DNA from: Pantoea cypripedii
GTDB lineage: Bacteria > Pseudomonadota > Gammaproteobacteria > Enterobacterales > Enterobacteriaceae
NCBI RefSeq assembly: GCF_011395035.1
Contig: NZ_CP024768.1
Location: forward strand, 220,586 to 284,585
DNA length: 64,000 nt
Direction: 5' to 3'
Shown: positions 17,609-25,775 of the stretch, piece after piece
How the letters are laid out: every line of letters starts with the position of its first letter
Numbering within the stretch: position 1 is the first letter of the stretch
Translations under genes and position numbers: made by a program
Notes under the pieces: generated by a model
What the model was told of the DNA's origin: nothing
Seen by the model: the letters and a program-made list of their open reading frames with translations, nothing else
The model's database searches: none

Positions 17609-19255
17609 TTAACGCCAGGATTTATAGCGATTAATTAAACCATTGGTGGAACTGTCGTGGCTGGCAATTTTCGCGTCATTTTCCAGTTCTGGCAAAATAC
17701 GGTTTGCCAGCTGTTTACCCAGCTCAACACCCCACTGATCAAAGGTGAAGATATTCAGGATGGCACCCTGGGTAAAGATTTTGTGTTCATATAACGCAAT
17801 CAACGTACCAAGGCTGAACGGGGTGATTTCGCGCAGCAGGATGGAGTTGGTCGGACGGTTACCTTCGAACACTTTGAACGGCACGATGTGGGCCACAGAG
17901 GCGGCGGATTTGCCAGCATCGGTGAATTCTTTCTCAACCACATCTCGTGATTTACCAAAGGCGAGGGCTTCAGTCTGTGCGAAGAAGTTCGACAGCAGTT
18001 TCTGATGGTGATCCGCCAGCGCGTTATGGGTCTGTGCCGGTGCGATAAAATCACACGGGATCAGTTTGGTGCCCTGATGAATCAGCTGATAGAAGGCATG
18101 CTGCCCATTGGTGCCTGGCTCACCCCAGATAATTGGGCCGGTCTGGTAATCCACGGCGTTACCGTCGCGATCGACATATTTACCGTTGGATTCCATGTTG
18201 CCCTGCTGGAAATAGGCAGCAAAACGATGCATGTACTGATCGTAAGGCAGAATTGCTTCGGTCTCAGCACCAAAGAAGTTGTTGTACCAGATACCGATCA
18301 GCGCCAGCAGCACCGGCAGGTTCTGCTCGGCAGGCGTGGTGGCGAAGTGTTGGTCCATGGCGTGCGCGCCGCTCAGCAGCTGTTCGAAGTTCTCAAAGCC
18401 GATGGACAGAATGATCGACAGGCCGATCGCTGACCACAGGGAATAACGACCCCCGACCCAGTCCCAGAACTCGAACATGTTGGCGGTATCGATACCGAAC
18501 TCGCCCACGGCTTTACCGTTGGTGGAGAGCGCAGCAAAGTGTTTCGCCACATGCTGCTGGTCACCTGCGGTTTTCAGGAACCAGTCACGCGCGCTATGGG
18601 CGTTGGTCATGGTTTCCTGGGTGGTGAAGGTTTTGGATGCCACGAGGAACAGCGTGGTTTCCGGGCTGAGGTCCTTCAGCGTTTCAGCAATATGCGTGCC
18701 ATCCACGTTGGAGACAAAATGCATATTCAGGTGGTTTTTATAGGGACGCAGCGCTTCGGTCACCATGAACGGACCCAGGTCAGAGCCGCCGATGCCGATG
18801 TTAACCACATCGGTGATGGCTTTGCCGGTATAACCTTTCCACTCACCGCTGATGATACGCTCAGAGAAGCCTTTCATCTTCGCCAGCACCGCATTGACTT
18901 CCGGCATCACATCTTTGCCATCGACCACAATCGGCGTGTTGCTGCGGTTACGCAGGGCGACGTGCAGCACGGCACGATCTTCGGTGCGGTTGATTTTCTC
19001 ACCGGAGAACATCGATTTGATGGCTCCCGCCAGATCGGTCTCTTTGGCCAGCGCCTGAAGTTTGTCGAGGGTTTCCTGGGTAATACGGTTTTTTGAGAAA
19101 TCGACCAGCATCTGATCGTCGAAGGTGGCAGAGAATTTCGCAAAACGATCGGCATCCTGAGCGAACAGGTCGGCGATCTGCACCGATTTCATCTGGTCAA
19201 AATGCTGCTGCAGCGCTTTCCAGGCAGCGGTTTGTGTCGGATTGATATTTTTCAT
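17609..19255 (-). CDS. pgi: Glucose-6-phosphate isomerase
   Basis: Interconverts glucose-6-phosphate and fructose-6-phosphate in glycolysis and gluconeogenesis. I chose the ATG at 19255 (548 aa, E. coli 549), where the product starts MKNINPTQTAAWKALQQHF as in E. coli; an in-frame ATG at 19375 would add 40 residues unlike the family. Both family signatures are visible, GGRYSLWSAIGLSI and FDQWGVELGKQLANRILPE. Downstream on the same strand lies yjbEFGH, the E. coli order, with a terminator between. Confidence 0.96.
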   Translation of the reverse strand: MKNINPTQTAAWKALQQHFDQMKSVQIADLFAQDADRFAKFSATFDDQMLVDFSKNRITQETLDKLQALAKETDLAGAIKSMFSGEKINRTEDRAVLHVALRNRSNTPIVVDGKDVMPEVNAVLAKMKGFSERIISGEWKGYTGKAITDVVNIGIGGSDLGPFMVTEALRPYKNHLNMHFVSNVDGTHIAETLKDLSPETTLFLVASKTFTTQETMTNAHSARDWFLKTAGDQQHVAKHFAALSTNGKAVGEFGIDTANMFEFWDWVGGRYSLWSAIGLSIILSIGFENFEQLLSGAHAMDQHFATTPAEQNLPVLLALIGIWYNNFFGAETEAILPYDQYMHRFAAYFQQGNMESNGKYVDRDGNAVDYQTGPIIWGEPGTNGQHAFYQLIHQGTKLIPCDFIAPAQTHNALADHHQKLLSNFFAQTEALAFGKSRDVVEKEFTDAGKSAASVAHIVPFKVFEGNRPTNSILLREITPFSLGTLIALYEHKIFTQGAILNIFTFDQWGVELGKQLANRILPELENDAKIASHDSSTNGLINRYKSWR

Positions 19256-19658
19256 GGCAACACTCTTGTTGAAATAAAAAGAACTGTCATTCCATCCGGG
19301 CGCATCCAGCTGGCCCGGCTTGCTTAGCATTCTGGCGGCGGTTGAAGCGGCCGCAACGGGTTTCAGTATGACCACAGTTGCTACTGAAAGGAAAAAAATT
19401 GTGCCCCCCGTCAGCCGCTGACTGAGGGGAGCGGCGGCGGTTGCTGCGATTGTTCTTACGCATTTTCAGGAAAATCCGCCACAGATACCCTGTGCCGCAT
19501 CAGCAAAAGGGCGGGTTGTGGGCAACCAGCCACTACTTTAGGCGTGAGTTTAGCCTGCTGTTTGTTCTGCGATGCTCACTGCGTGCAGCGAAAGTGAAAA
19601 ATCCTCAAACATCAGGCGTTGACAGCGGAACAATTAACCGATATTTATGTGCGCGCTA
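19256..19658. other. pgi/lysC divergent promoter region
   Basis: This non-coding stretch lies between the pgi start and the lysine riboswitch and must hold promoters for both genes. A GTCAG-CCG-CTGAC hairpin sits inside the G/C-rich segment around 19405-19435. I cannot assign -10/-35 boxes with confidence and see no gene. Confidence 0.4.
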
Positions 19659-19870
19659 CTTACGCCCCAGGGCGTAAGCCAGAAGAGGCGCGTCGCCCAG
19701 GCAGTGTGTTGGAGGAACCGTATCCGGGGAAAACACATCAGGGGGTGCGACGCCGAGGTGGGGCAACACGCGGTGTGTTGTGCTGTCGGCTGCAGGGGCT
19801 GAATCCTCTGGGTTGTCACCAGAAGCGTCCACAGTCGGACGTTTCGCAAGGTGAAGCGCTTCTGGGTGAC
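19659..19870 (+). promoter_or_regulatory. Lysine riboswitch (L box) in lysC leader
   Basis: An upstream hairpin CTTACGCC/GGCGTAAG (19659-19678) leads into the aptamer. The P1 helix pairs CCAGAAG (19679-19685) with CTTCTGG (19859-19865). Between them are the conserved L-box blocks AGAGGCGCG, GTGTTGGAGGA, AGGGGCTGAATCC and GTTGTCACCAGAAGCG, in the order of the E. coli lysC leader. The leader continues about 110 nt to the lysC start. Bound lysine is expected to lower lysC expression by closing the ribosome site. Confidence 0.93.
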
Positions 19871-19982
19871 TCGTCTCATGATCTTGTCTGCCCATTTCTG
19901 CTCTTCTCTTGTGCCAAGGCTGATAGAATGTCTTCCGTCCCAATAAAGCGGGAGAAAGATAACCTGACACGAGGTTCGTTAC

Positions 19983-21338
19983 ATGTCTCAAACTCTGATC
20001 GTGGCGAAATTTGGCGGCACCAGCGTTGCCGATTTTGCTGCTATGAATCGTAGCGCCGATGTGGTGCTGTCCGATGCTAACACCCGCCTGGTGGTCCTTT
20101 CCGCCTCTGCCGGTGTCACCAATCTGCTGGTATCCCTTGCTGAAGGCCAGGAACAGGCGCAACGCGCGACCCTGCTGGATGAAATTCGCTGTATTCAATA
20201 CGCCATCATCGATTGTCTGCAAGCGCCGGATGTGATCCGCGAAGAGATTGATCGCATGCTGGAAAACATCACCATGCTGTCCGAAGCGGCAGCACTGGCA
20301 ACCTCGAATGCCCTCACCGATGAACTGGTCAGCCACGGCGAACTGATGTCGACGCTGCTGTTCGTGGAAATTCTGCGTGAGCGCAAGGTGAATGCCGAAT
20401 GGTTTGATGTGCGTAAAGTGATGCGTACCAGTGACCGTTTTGGTCGTGCTGAGCCAGACGTCTCGGCACTGAAAGAACAATCTGCCGCACTGCTGCAACC
20501 GCGCACCGCGCAGGCGCTGGTGATCACGCAGGGCTTTATTGGCAGCGAAAGCAAAGGCCGCACCACTACGCTGGGTCGTGGCGGCAGCGACTATACTGCG
20601 GCACTGCTGGGTGAAGCTTTGCAGGCGGCACGTATTGATATCTGGACTGACGTGCCGGGCATCTACACCACCGACCCGCGTGTGGTACCTGCGGCGAAAC
20701 GCATCGATGAAATCACTTTCGAAGAGGCGGCGGAAATGGCCACCTTTGGTGCCAAAGTGCTGCATCCGGCGACGCTGCTGCCTGCCGTGCGCAGTGATAT
20801 CCCGGTGTTCGTCGGCTCCAGTAAGGATCCGGCCGCTGGGGGCACACGCGTCTGCAACGAGACGCAAAACCCGCCGCTGTTCCGCGCGCTGGCGCTGCGT
20901 CGTAAGCAAACCCTGCTGACGCTGCACAGCCTGAACATGCTGCATGCGCGTGGTTTCCTTGCGGAAGTGTTCGCCATTCTGGCGCGCCACAGTATCTCCG
21001 TTGATCTGATTACCACCTCCGAAGTGAGCGTGGCGTTGACGCTGGACACCACCGGTTCCACCTCAACCGGCGACAGCCTGCTGACTCAGGCGCTGCTGAC
21101 CGAACTCTCCTCCCTGTGCCGCGTGGAAGTGGAAGAGAATCTGGCGCTGGTGGCGATTATCGGTAACAACCTGTCGAAAGCCTGTGGCGTTGGCAAAGAG
21201 GTGTTTGGTGTTCTGGAGCCGTTTAATCTGCGTATGATTTGCTACGGAGCCAGCAGCTATAACCTGTGCTTCCTGGTACCGGGTGGCGATGCGGAAGAAG
21301 TGGTGCGCACGCTGCATATGAATCTGTTTGGTTGTTAA
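19983..21338 (+). CDS. lysC: Lysine-sensitive aspartokinase III
   Basis: Phosphorylates aspartate, the first step toward lysine, methionine, threonine and diaminopimelate. The 451-aa protein (E. coli 449) opens with the kinase motif KFGGTSVADF (residues 9-18). It has the nucleotide-site block TTTLGRGGSDYTA and two C-terminal ACT domains (about 310-451) that bind lysine for feedback control. The single-domain layout without a homoserine dehydrogenase fusion, plus the lysine riboswitch, marks isozyme III rather than ThrA or MetL. A terminator follows. Confidence 0.97.
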   Translation: MSQTLIVAKFGGTSVADFAAMNRSADVVLSDANTRLVVLSASAGVTNLLVSLAEGQEQAQRATLLDEIRCIQYAIIDCLQAPDVIREEIDRMLENITMLSEAAALATSNALTDELVSHGELMSTLLFVEILRERKVNAEWFDVRKVMRTSDRFGRAEPDVSALKEQSAALLQPRTAQALVITQGFIGSESKGRTTTLGRGGSDYTAALLGEALQAARIDIWTDVPGIYTTDPRVVPAAKRIDEITFEEAAEMATFGAKVLHPATLLPAVRSDIPVFVGSSKDPAAGGTRVCNETQNPPLFRALALRRKQTLLTLHSLNMLHARGFLAEVFAILARHSISVDLITTSEVSVALTLDTTGSTSTGDSLLTQALLTELSSLCRVEVEENLALVAIIGNNLSKACGVGKEVFGVLEPFNLRMICYGASSYNLCFLVPGGDAEEVVRTLHMNLFGC

Positions 21339-21361
21339 AAAAAATTTTAAGCCCGATATCA

Positions 21362-21386
21362 AGCCGGACAGGGTCCGGCTTTTTTA
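21362..21386 (+). terminator. lysC terminator
   Basis: AGCCGGAC pairs perfectly with GTCCGGCT around a three-base loop and continues into a run of T residues, 24 nt after the lysC stop. The following 21387-21600 holds only the aqpZ promoter region. Confidence 0.93.
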
Positions 21387-21600
21387 TTGGTAAATATGCC
21401 TAAACAGTTAATTAAGCAAAAAGTTACAGCATAATCCGCACCAGAATTTTCTTATCTCTGCTTATCACCCGCATCGCAACCCGTTGTTCTGCGCTGGAAT
21501 TGTCTAAAAAGCCCACTACGCTCAGTTTGTGCGGTTGCGCTTCAGCTATCGCGAATGACAATTCTGCTGCTAAATCATCAATTTTATTGAGGGAATAGTT

Positions 21601-22293
21601 ATGCAAAAGTTCATTGCAGAGTTCTTCGGTACTTTTGTTCTGGTGTTAGGTGGGTGTGGCAGTGCGGTGCTGGCCGCTGCGTTTCCGCAACTGGGAATTG
21701 GTTTTGCCGGTGTGGCACTGGCCTTCGGTTTGACCGTATTGGTCATGGCGTTTGCGGTCGGACATATTTCGGGCGGTCATTTTAACCCGGCTGTTACCGT
21801 TGGATTAATGATTGGCGGGCGTTTTCCTGCTACACGCGTAGTCCCTTATATCGTTTCACAACTCCTGGGAGCGATAGCCGCGGCGGCGGTCTTGTATCTG
21901 ATCGCCAGTGGCAAAGCGGGTTTTGATGCTGCGGCCAGCGGTTTTGCTGCCAATGGTTATGGTGAACATTCGCCCGGCGGCTTTAGCCTGATGTCCGGTA
22001 TGATCAGTGAAACGGTACTCAGCGCGGTATTTCTGATCGTTATCATGGGAGCCACAGACAAACGCGCTCCGGCAGGCTTTGCGCCGATTGCCATTGGCCT
22101 GGCGTTGACGTTGATTCATCTGGTCAGCATCCCGGTGACCAACACCTCGGTAAATCCGGCGCGTAGCACCGGCGTGGCACTGTTCCAGGGCGGTTGGGCG
22201 CTGTCGCAGTTGTGGATGTTCTGGCTGATGCCCATCATCGGTGCCGCAATTGGCGGTGCGATCTACCGCCTTTTACTGGAAAAAGCAGAGTAA
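21601..22293 (+). CDS. aqpZ: Aquaporin Z
   Basis: An inner-membrane water channel. The 230-aa product (E. coli 231) has six hydrophobic segments and the two half-helix NPA motifs, at residues 62-64 (SGGHFNPAVT) and 185-187 (VNPARSTG), as expected for the MIP family. The GGHFNPAVT and NPARS contexts fit the strict water-channel subgroup rather than GlpF. It stands alone between a terminator and its own hairpin. In E. coli aqpZ is elsewhere on the map, so this neighbourhood is different. Confidence 0.95.
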   Translation: MQKFIAEFFGTFVLVLGGCGSAVLAAAFPQLGIGFAGVALAFGLTVLVMAFAVGHISGGHFNPAVTVGLMIGGRFPATRVVPYIVSQLLGAIAAAAVLYLIASGKAGFDAAASGFAANGYGEHSPGGFSLMSGMISETVLSAVFLIVIMGATDKRAPAGFAPIAIGLALTLIHLVSIPVTNTSVNPARSTGVALFQGGWALSQLWMFWLMPIIGAAIGGAIYRLLLEKAE

Positions 22294-22309
22294 TTTTGGC
22301 TAATTTCTA

Positions 22310-22337
22310 CGGATCGGTAGCAGCCGATCCGCATTTT
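22310..22337 (+). terminator. Likely aqpZ terminator
   Basis: CGGATCGG at 22310-22317 pairs with CCGATCCG at 22324-22331 around a six-base loop and is followed by CATTTTCCC. The T run is short, so termination strength is uncertain. Confidence 0.65.
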
Positions 22338-22395
22338 CCCTGCATCTTCACATCCGGCCTTACGTCACGATAACGAAATGTTATGATCCCGCGTC

Positions 22396-22429
22396 CGTCG
22401 TGACAGCCGTTTCCTGCACGACGCTTTTT
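22396..22429 (+). other. Terminator-like hairpin in leader of the PanS-like gene
   Basis: CGTCGTG pairs with CACGACG around a 14-base loop and is followed by CTTTTTC. It lies 54 nt before the start codon of the transporter, so it could end aqpZ read-through or attenuate the downstream gene. Its role is inferred. Confidence 0.4.
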
Positions 22430-22482
22430 CTGTGGCAACACTCCGTAATGACATAATAAAACCTGCATAAGGAAGTTCGTCC

Positions 22483-23400
22483 ATGCTTGGCAAAATTACC
22501 CGCCTGTTCCCGCTTTGGGCTGTGCTGCTCTCCGTCGCGGCCTACTATTCACCGTCTACCTTCCTTGGCATTGGCCCGTGGGTGACGTATCTGCTGATGC
22601 TGATTATGTTTGGCATGGGCGTGACGCTTAATATCGATGATTTCAAACGTGTGCTGGTGCGTCCGGCTCCGGTTATTGCCGGGACTTTCCTGCATTATCT
22701 GGTGATGCCACTGGCCGCCTGGGGTCTGGCAAAGTTATTCCAGATGCCGCCGGACCTGGCTGCGGGCATGATTCTGGTGGGCAGCGTCGCCAGTGGTACT
22801 GCTTCTAATGTGATGATTTACCTGGCGAAGGGCGATGTGGCCTTGTCGGTAACCATCTCCTCCGTCTCGGCGCTGGTGGGCGTCTTTGCCACACCGCTGC
22901 TGACGCGTTTCTATGTCGATACCCATATCCAGGTGGATGTGGTTGGCATGCTGCTTAGCATCGTCAAAATCGTGGTGATCCCGATTGGGCTGGGCCTGAT
23001 TATCCATCACTCGATGAATAGCGTTGTGCGCCGTGTCGAACCTTATCTGCCGGCGTTCTCCATGCTTTGCATTCTGCTGATTATCAGCGCGGTGGTGGCG
23101 GGCAGCCAGGGCTTTATCGGCTCAGTGGGTCTGGTGGTGATTGCCGCGGTGATTATGCACAACGCTATTGGCCTGCTGGGGGGGTACTGGGGGGGCAAGC
23201 TGTTCGGCTTCGACGAATCCACCTGCCGTACCCTGGCGCTGGAAGTAGGGATGCAAAACTCCGGTCTGGCGGCGACGCTGGGCAAAATCTACTTCTCGCC
23301 GCTGGCCGCGCTGCCTGGCGCATTGTTCTCGGTGTGGCACAATCTGTCGGGTTCGCTGCTGGCCGGTTACTGGTCAGGCAAACCGATTAAGAAAAAATAA
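22483..23400 (+). CDS. panS: BASS-family transporter, PanS-like
   Basis: A 305-aa inner-membrane protein with about nine to ten hydrophobic segments. It belongs to the bile acid:sodium symporter (BASS) family, shown by the conserved GSVASGTASNVMIYLAKGDV and LEVGMQNSGLAATL blocks. The sequence resembles PanS of Salmonella, which moves ketopantoate and pantoate; that substrate is inferred from recall and not provable here. The start ATG follows TAAGGAAG, a good ribosome site. It is monocistronic and convergent with yhgN across a REP-like pair. Confidence 0.78.
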   Translation: MLGKITRLFPLWAVLLSVAAYYSPSTFLGIGPWVTYLLMLIMFGMGVTLNIDDFKRVLVRPAPVIAGTFLHYLVMPLAAWGLAKLFQMPPDLAAGMILVGSVASGTASNVMIYLAKGDVALSVTISSVSALVGVFATPLLTRFYVDTHIQVDVVGMLLSIVKIVVIPIGLGLIIHHSMNSVVRRVEPYLPAFSMLCILLIISAVVAGSQGFIGSVGLVVIAAVIMHNAIGLLGGYWGGKLFGFDESTCRTLALEVGMQNSGLAATLGKIYFSPLAALPGALFSVWHNLSGSLLAGYWSGKPIKKK

Positions 23401-23408
23401 AGACCTGC

Positions 23409-23499
23409 ACCCGTAGCGGCGCGATTTATCGCGCGTTTTTTCCTGGCAGCGGCACCGCTCCCTGTCAGAATTTGCGCGATAAATCGCGCCGCTACGGGT
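23409..23499. repeat. Outward-headed REP-like pair
   Basis: The plus copy (GTAGCGGCGCGAT...TCGCGC, 23413-23434) and the minus copy (GCGCGAT...CGCCGCTAC, 23474-23495) enclose a 39-bp spacer. The paired flanks start at ACCCGTAGCGGCGCGAT (23409) and could form one long stem. Here the GTAG heads point outward, the reverse of the 13073 pair. It lies between the convergent ends of the PanS-like gene and yhgN and may terminate both. Confidence 0.85.
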
Positions 23500-23507
23500 A
23501 AGTCGCG

Positions 23508-24101
23508 TTACAGTTTGAGATAGGCACGGATCCCATCCAGAAACATCTGCGTCGCCAGCATAATCAGAATCAACCCCATCAATCGTTCCAGCGCATTCAC
23601 GCCTTTATCGCCCAGCAGGCGCAGAAACAATCCGGACAGCAGCAAAATCACCACCGTGACGCCCCAGGCAATCATCAGCGCCCCGACCAGATGCAGCATT
23701 TGGTTAGGATATTGATGCGATAGCAGCATCAGCGTCGCCAGCAGCGACGGCCCGGCAACCAGCGGAATTGCCAGCGGCACCAGAAACGGCTCCTCTCCGG
23801 CGGGCAAACCGGTACTGCTGTTCTCGGCAGAGGGGAAAATCATGCGAATGGCGATCAGAAACAAAATGATGCCGCCGGAAATCGAGACCGTTTCCGTGCG
23901 CAGATTGAGAAATAGCAAAATGCGCTCACCGGCGAATAAAAACAGCAGCATCAGAGCCAGCGCAATCAGCATCTCGCGAATCAGCACCACCCGCCGCCGT
24001 TTGGGTTCCAGGTGCTTCAGAACCGACATAAATATCGGCAGGTTACCCAGCGGGTCCATAATCAGCAGCAATAATATGGTGGCGGAAATCATTTCAGTCA
24101 T
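23508..24101 (-). CDS. yhgN: MarC-family inner-membrane protein YhgN
   Basis: A 197-aa membrane protein (E. coli YhgN 197) with about six hydrophobic segments. It belongs to the MarC (UPF0056) family; the diagnostic stretches are LLIMDPLGNLPIFMSVLKH (about residues 12-30) and GLPAGEEPFLVPLAIPLVAG. No transport substrate is established for the family. It is divergent from asd, the same neighbour as in E. coli, but the gntU gene that flanks it there is about 38 kb away here. Confidence 0.92.
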   Translation of the reverse strand: MTEMISATILLLLIMDPLGNLPIFMSVLKHLEPKRRRVVLIREMLIALALMLLFLFAGERILLFLNLRTETVSISGGIILFLIAIRMIFPSAENSSTGLPAGEEPFLVPLAIPLVAGPSLLATLMLLSHQYPNQMLHLVGALMIAWGVTVVILLLSGLFLRLLGDKGVNALERLMGLILIMLATQMFLDGIRAYLKL

Positions 24102-24235
24102 CGGTGTTTACCCATCCCTTTAGGGTGTTATTAGTTGCGCTGCTGAAAAAGTTAGCGCAATCGAATTAATTCACTTGCCAGAAATGCAGCATTTTGTAGA
24201 GTTGGGGGTCATAGGTAAACCTGATTATTACGCAG

Positions 24236-24263
24236 ACCAGCAGGTTAATCCGGCTGGTTTTTT
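24236..24263 (+). other. Terminator-like hairpin in asd leader
   Basis: ACCAGC pairs with GCTGGT, with extra CAGG/CCGG-type contacts possible in the loop, and runs straight into six T residues. It ends 49 nt before the asd start, inside the probable leader rather than after a gene, which makes attenuation possible. A role as terminator of an upstream leftward gene is excluded by orientation. Confidence 0.5.
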
Positions 24264-24312
24264 CCCTCGCACCAGACAGGGCCTCTGAAGAAGCGCCTGA
24301 GACGGACAGAAA

Positions 24313-25422
24313 ATGAAGAATGTAGGTTTTATTGGTTGGCGTGGTATGGTCGGCTCCGTGCTGATGTCCCGCATGAGCGAAGAACGTGATTTTGATGTGA
24401 TCAATCCGGTCTTCTTCTCCACTTCGCAACTTGGCCAGGCGGCACCGACCTTCGGTAGTAAGTCGACCGGTGCGTTGCAGGATGCTTTTGATATTGATGC
24501 GCTGAAGGCGCTCGATATTATTATCACCTGCCAGGGTGGCGATTATACCAGTGAAGTCTATCCGAAGCTGCGTGCCAGCGGCTGGCAGGGTTACTGGATT
24601 GACGCCGCTTCTACGCTGCGCATGAAAGATGACGCCATCATTATTCTCGATCCGGTCAACCATCAGGTGATTCGCCAGGGCCTCGACAGCGGTATCAAAA
24701 CCTTTGTTGGCGGTAACTGCACCGTAAGCCTGATGCTGATGTCTCTCGGCGGCCTGTTCGCTAATGACCTGGTGGAGTGGGCTTCAGTGGCGACTTACCA
24801 GGCGGCTTCTGGCGGCGGTGCGCGTCATATGCGTGAACTGCTGACTCAGATGGGCATGCTGCACGATCACGTGGCGAAATCATTGCAGAACCCGGCCTCA
24901 GCTATCCTCGAAATCGAGCGTAGCGTGACCGATTTCACCCGTTCCGGCACCCTGCCGACCGATAATTTCGGCGTACCGCTGGCGGGCAGCCTGATCCCGT
25001 GGATCGACAAACAGCTGGAAAACGGCCAGAGCCGCGAAGAGTGGAAAGGCCAGGCTGAGACCAACAAAATCCTCGGCAGCCAGAAAGTGATCCCGGTGGA
25101 TGGCCTGTGCGTGCGCGTGGGTGCACTGCGCTGCCACAGCCAGGCATTTACCCTGAAACTGAAAAAAGATGTGCCGCTGGCTGAAATTGAACAGCTGCTG
25201 GCTGCGCACAATGAATGGGTGAAAGTGGTGCCGAACGATCGTGACATCACCATGCGTGAACTGACCCCGGCGGCAGTCACCGGCACCCTGGCAACTCCGG
25301 TAGGTCGTCTGCGTAAACTGAATATGGGGCCGGAATACCTCTCGGCTTTCACCGTCGGTGACCAGCTGTTGTGGGGCGCGGCGGAACCGCTGCGCCGTAT
25401 GTTGCGTCTGCTGGTGGACTAA
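24313..25422 (+). CDS. asd: Aspartate-semialdehyde dehydrogenase
   Basis: Reduces aspartyl phosphate to aspartate semialdehyde with NADPH, a shared step to lysine, diaminopimelate, threonine and methionine; it follows LysC in the pathway. The 369-aa product (E. coli 367) begins MKNVGFIGWRGMVGSVLM with the Rossmann G-x-x-G-x-x-G-type motif. It has the catalytic Cys136 in VGGNCTVSLML and the substrate-site GGGARHMREL segment. It has its own terminator and leads the glg cluster. Confidence 0.97.
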   Translation: MKNVGFIGWRGMVGSVLMSRMSEERDFDVINPVFFSTSQLGQAAPTFGSKSTGALQDAFDIDALKALDIIITCQGGDYTSEVYPKLRASGWQGYWIDAASTLRMKDDAIIILDPVNHQVIRQGLDSGIKTFVGGNCTVSLMLMSLGGLFANDLVEWASVATYQAASGGGARHMRELLTQMGMLHDHVAKSLQNPASAILEIERSVTDFTRSGTLPTDNFGVPLAGSLIPWIDKQLENGQSREEWKGQAETNKILGSQKVIPVDGLCVRVGALRCHSQAFTLKLKKDVPLAEIEQLLAAHNEWVKVVPNDRDITMRELTPAAVTGTLATPVGRLRKLNMGPEYLSAFTVGDQLLWGAAEPLRRMLRLLVD

Positions 25423-25441
25423 GCGTAACGCGATACATGTC

Positions 25442-25467
25442 GGCCGGGGTTTCCCGGCCTTTTTTTG
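25442..25467 (+). terminator. asd terminator
   Basis: GGCCGGG pairs with CCCGGCC around a four-base loop and is followed by eight T residues, 19 nt past the asd stop codon. Confidence 0.93.
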
Positions 25468-25775
25468 CATTTCAGGCTGCAACACTTAACCTAAATTACG
25501 CCTGACAAGTGATCGGCTTCCCCTTTTTGCTCACCCGAAAATAATTTTTTGCGATCCCCCCTGGCTTCTGCCAGCCCCAAGCTATGATTTAACAATGATG
25601 TGCCGGTAGTTGGTTGTTTTGCTTTCCGTACTGAATGGTTGTTGTACATAGCAAAGATTTTTTCCACGGACGGTCACCTTCCTTGCTCTGTACTCATGGC
25701 TCAATGATGAGCAGCGCATCTGATAAGGCTTAACGTCTGACGCAGTTCGCCTGCCAAATGTCACAGGAAGAAATC
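25468..25775 (+). other. glgB leader/promoter region
   Basis: About 300 nt lie between the asd terminator and glgB, with no credible gene. The segment should hold the promoter of the glg operon. GGA-containing spots (such as ACGGACGG near 25668 and CAGGAAG at the ribosome site) could be CsrA contacts, since CsrA represses glg genes in E. coli; this is inference. Confidence 0.4.

Noticed and set aside
19656..20990. 444-codon minus-strand frame opposite lysC
   Set aside because: It lies antisense to lysC and its riboswitch, with a His/Arg/Gln-rich product typical of a shadow frame.
21424..21606. 60-codon minus-strand frame between lysC and aqpZ
   Set aside because: It overlaps the aqpZ start, has no recognisable motif, and would occupy the aqpZ promoter. 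Not enough support for a gene.
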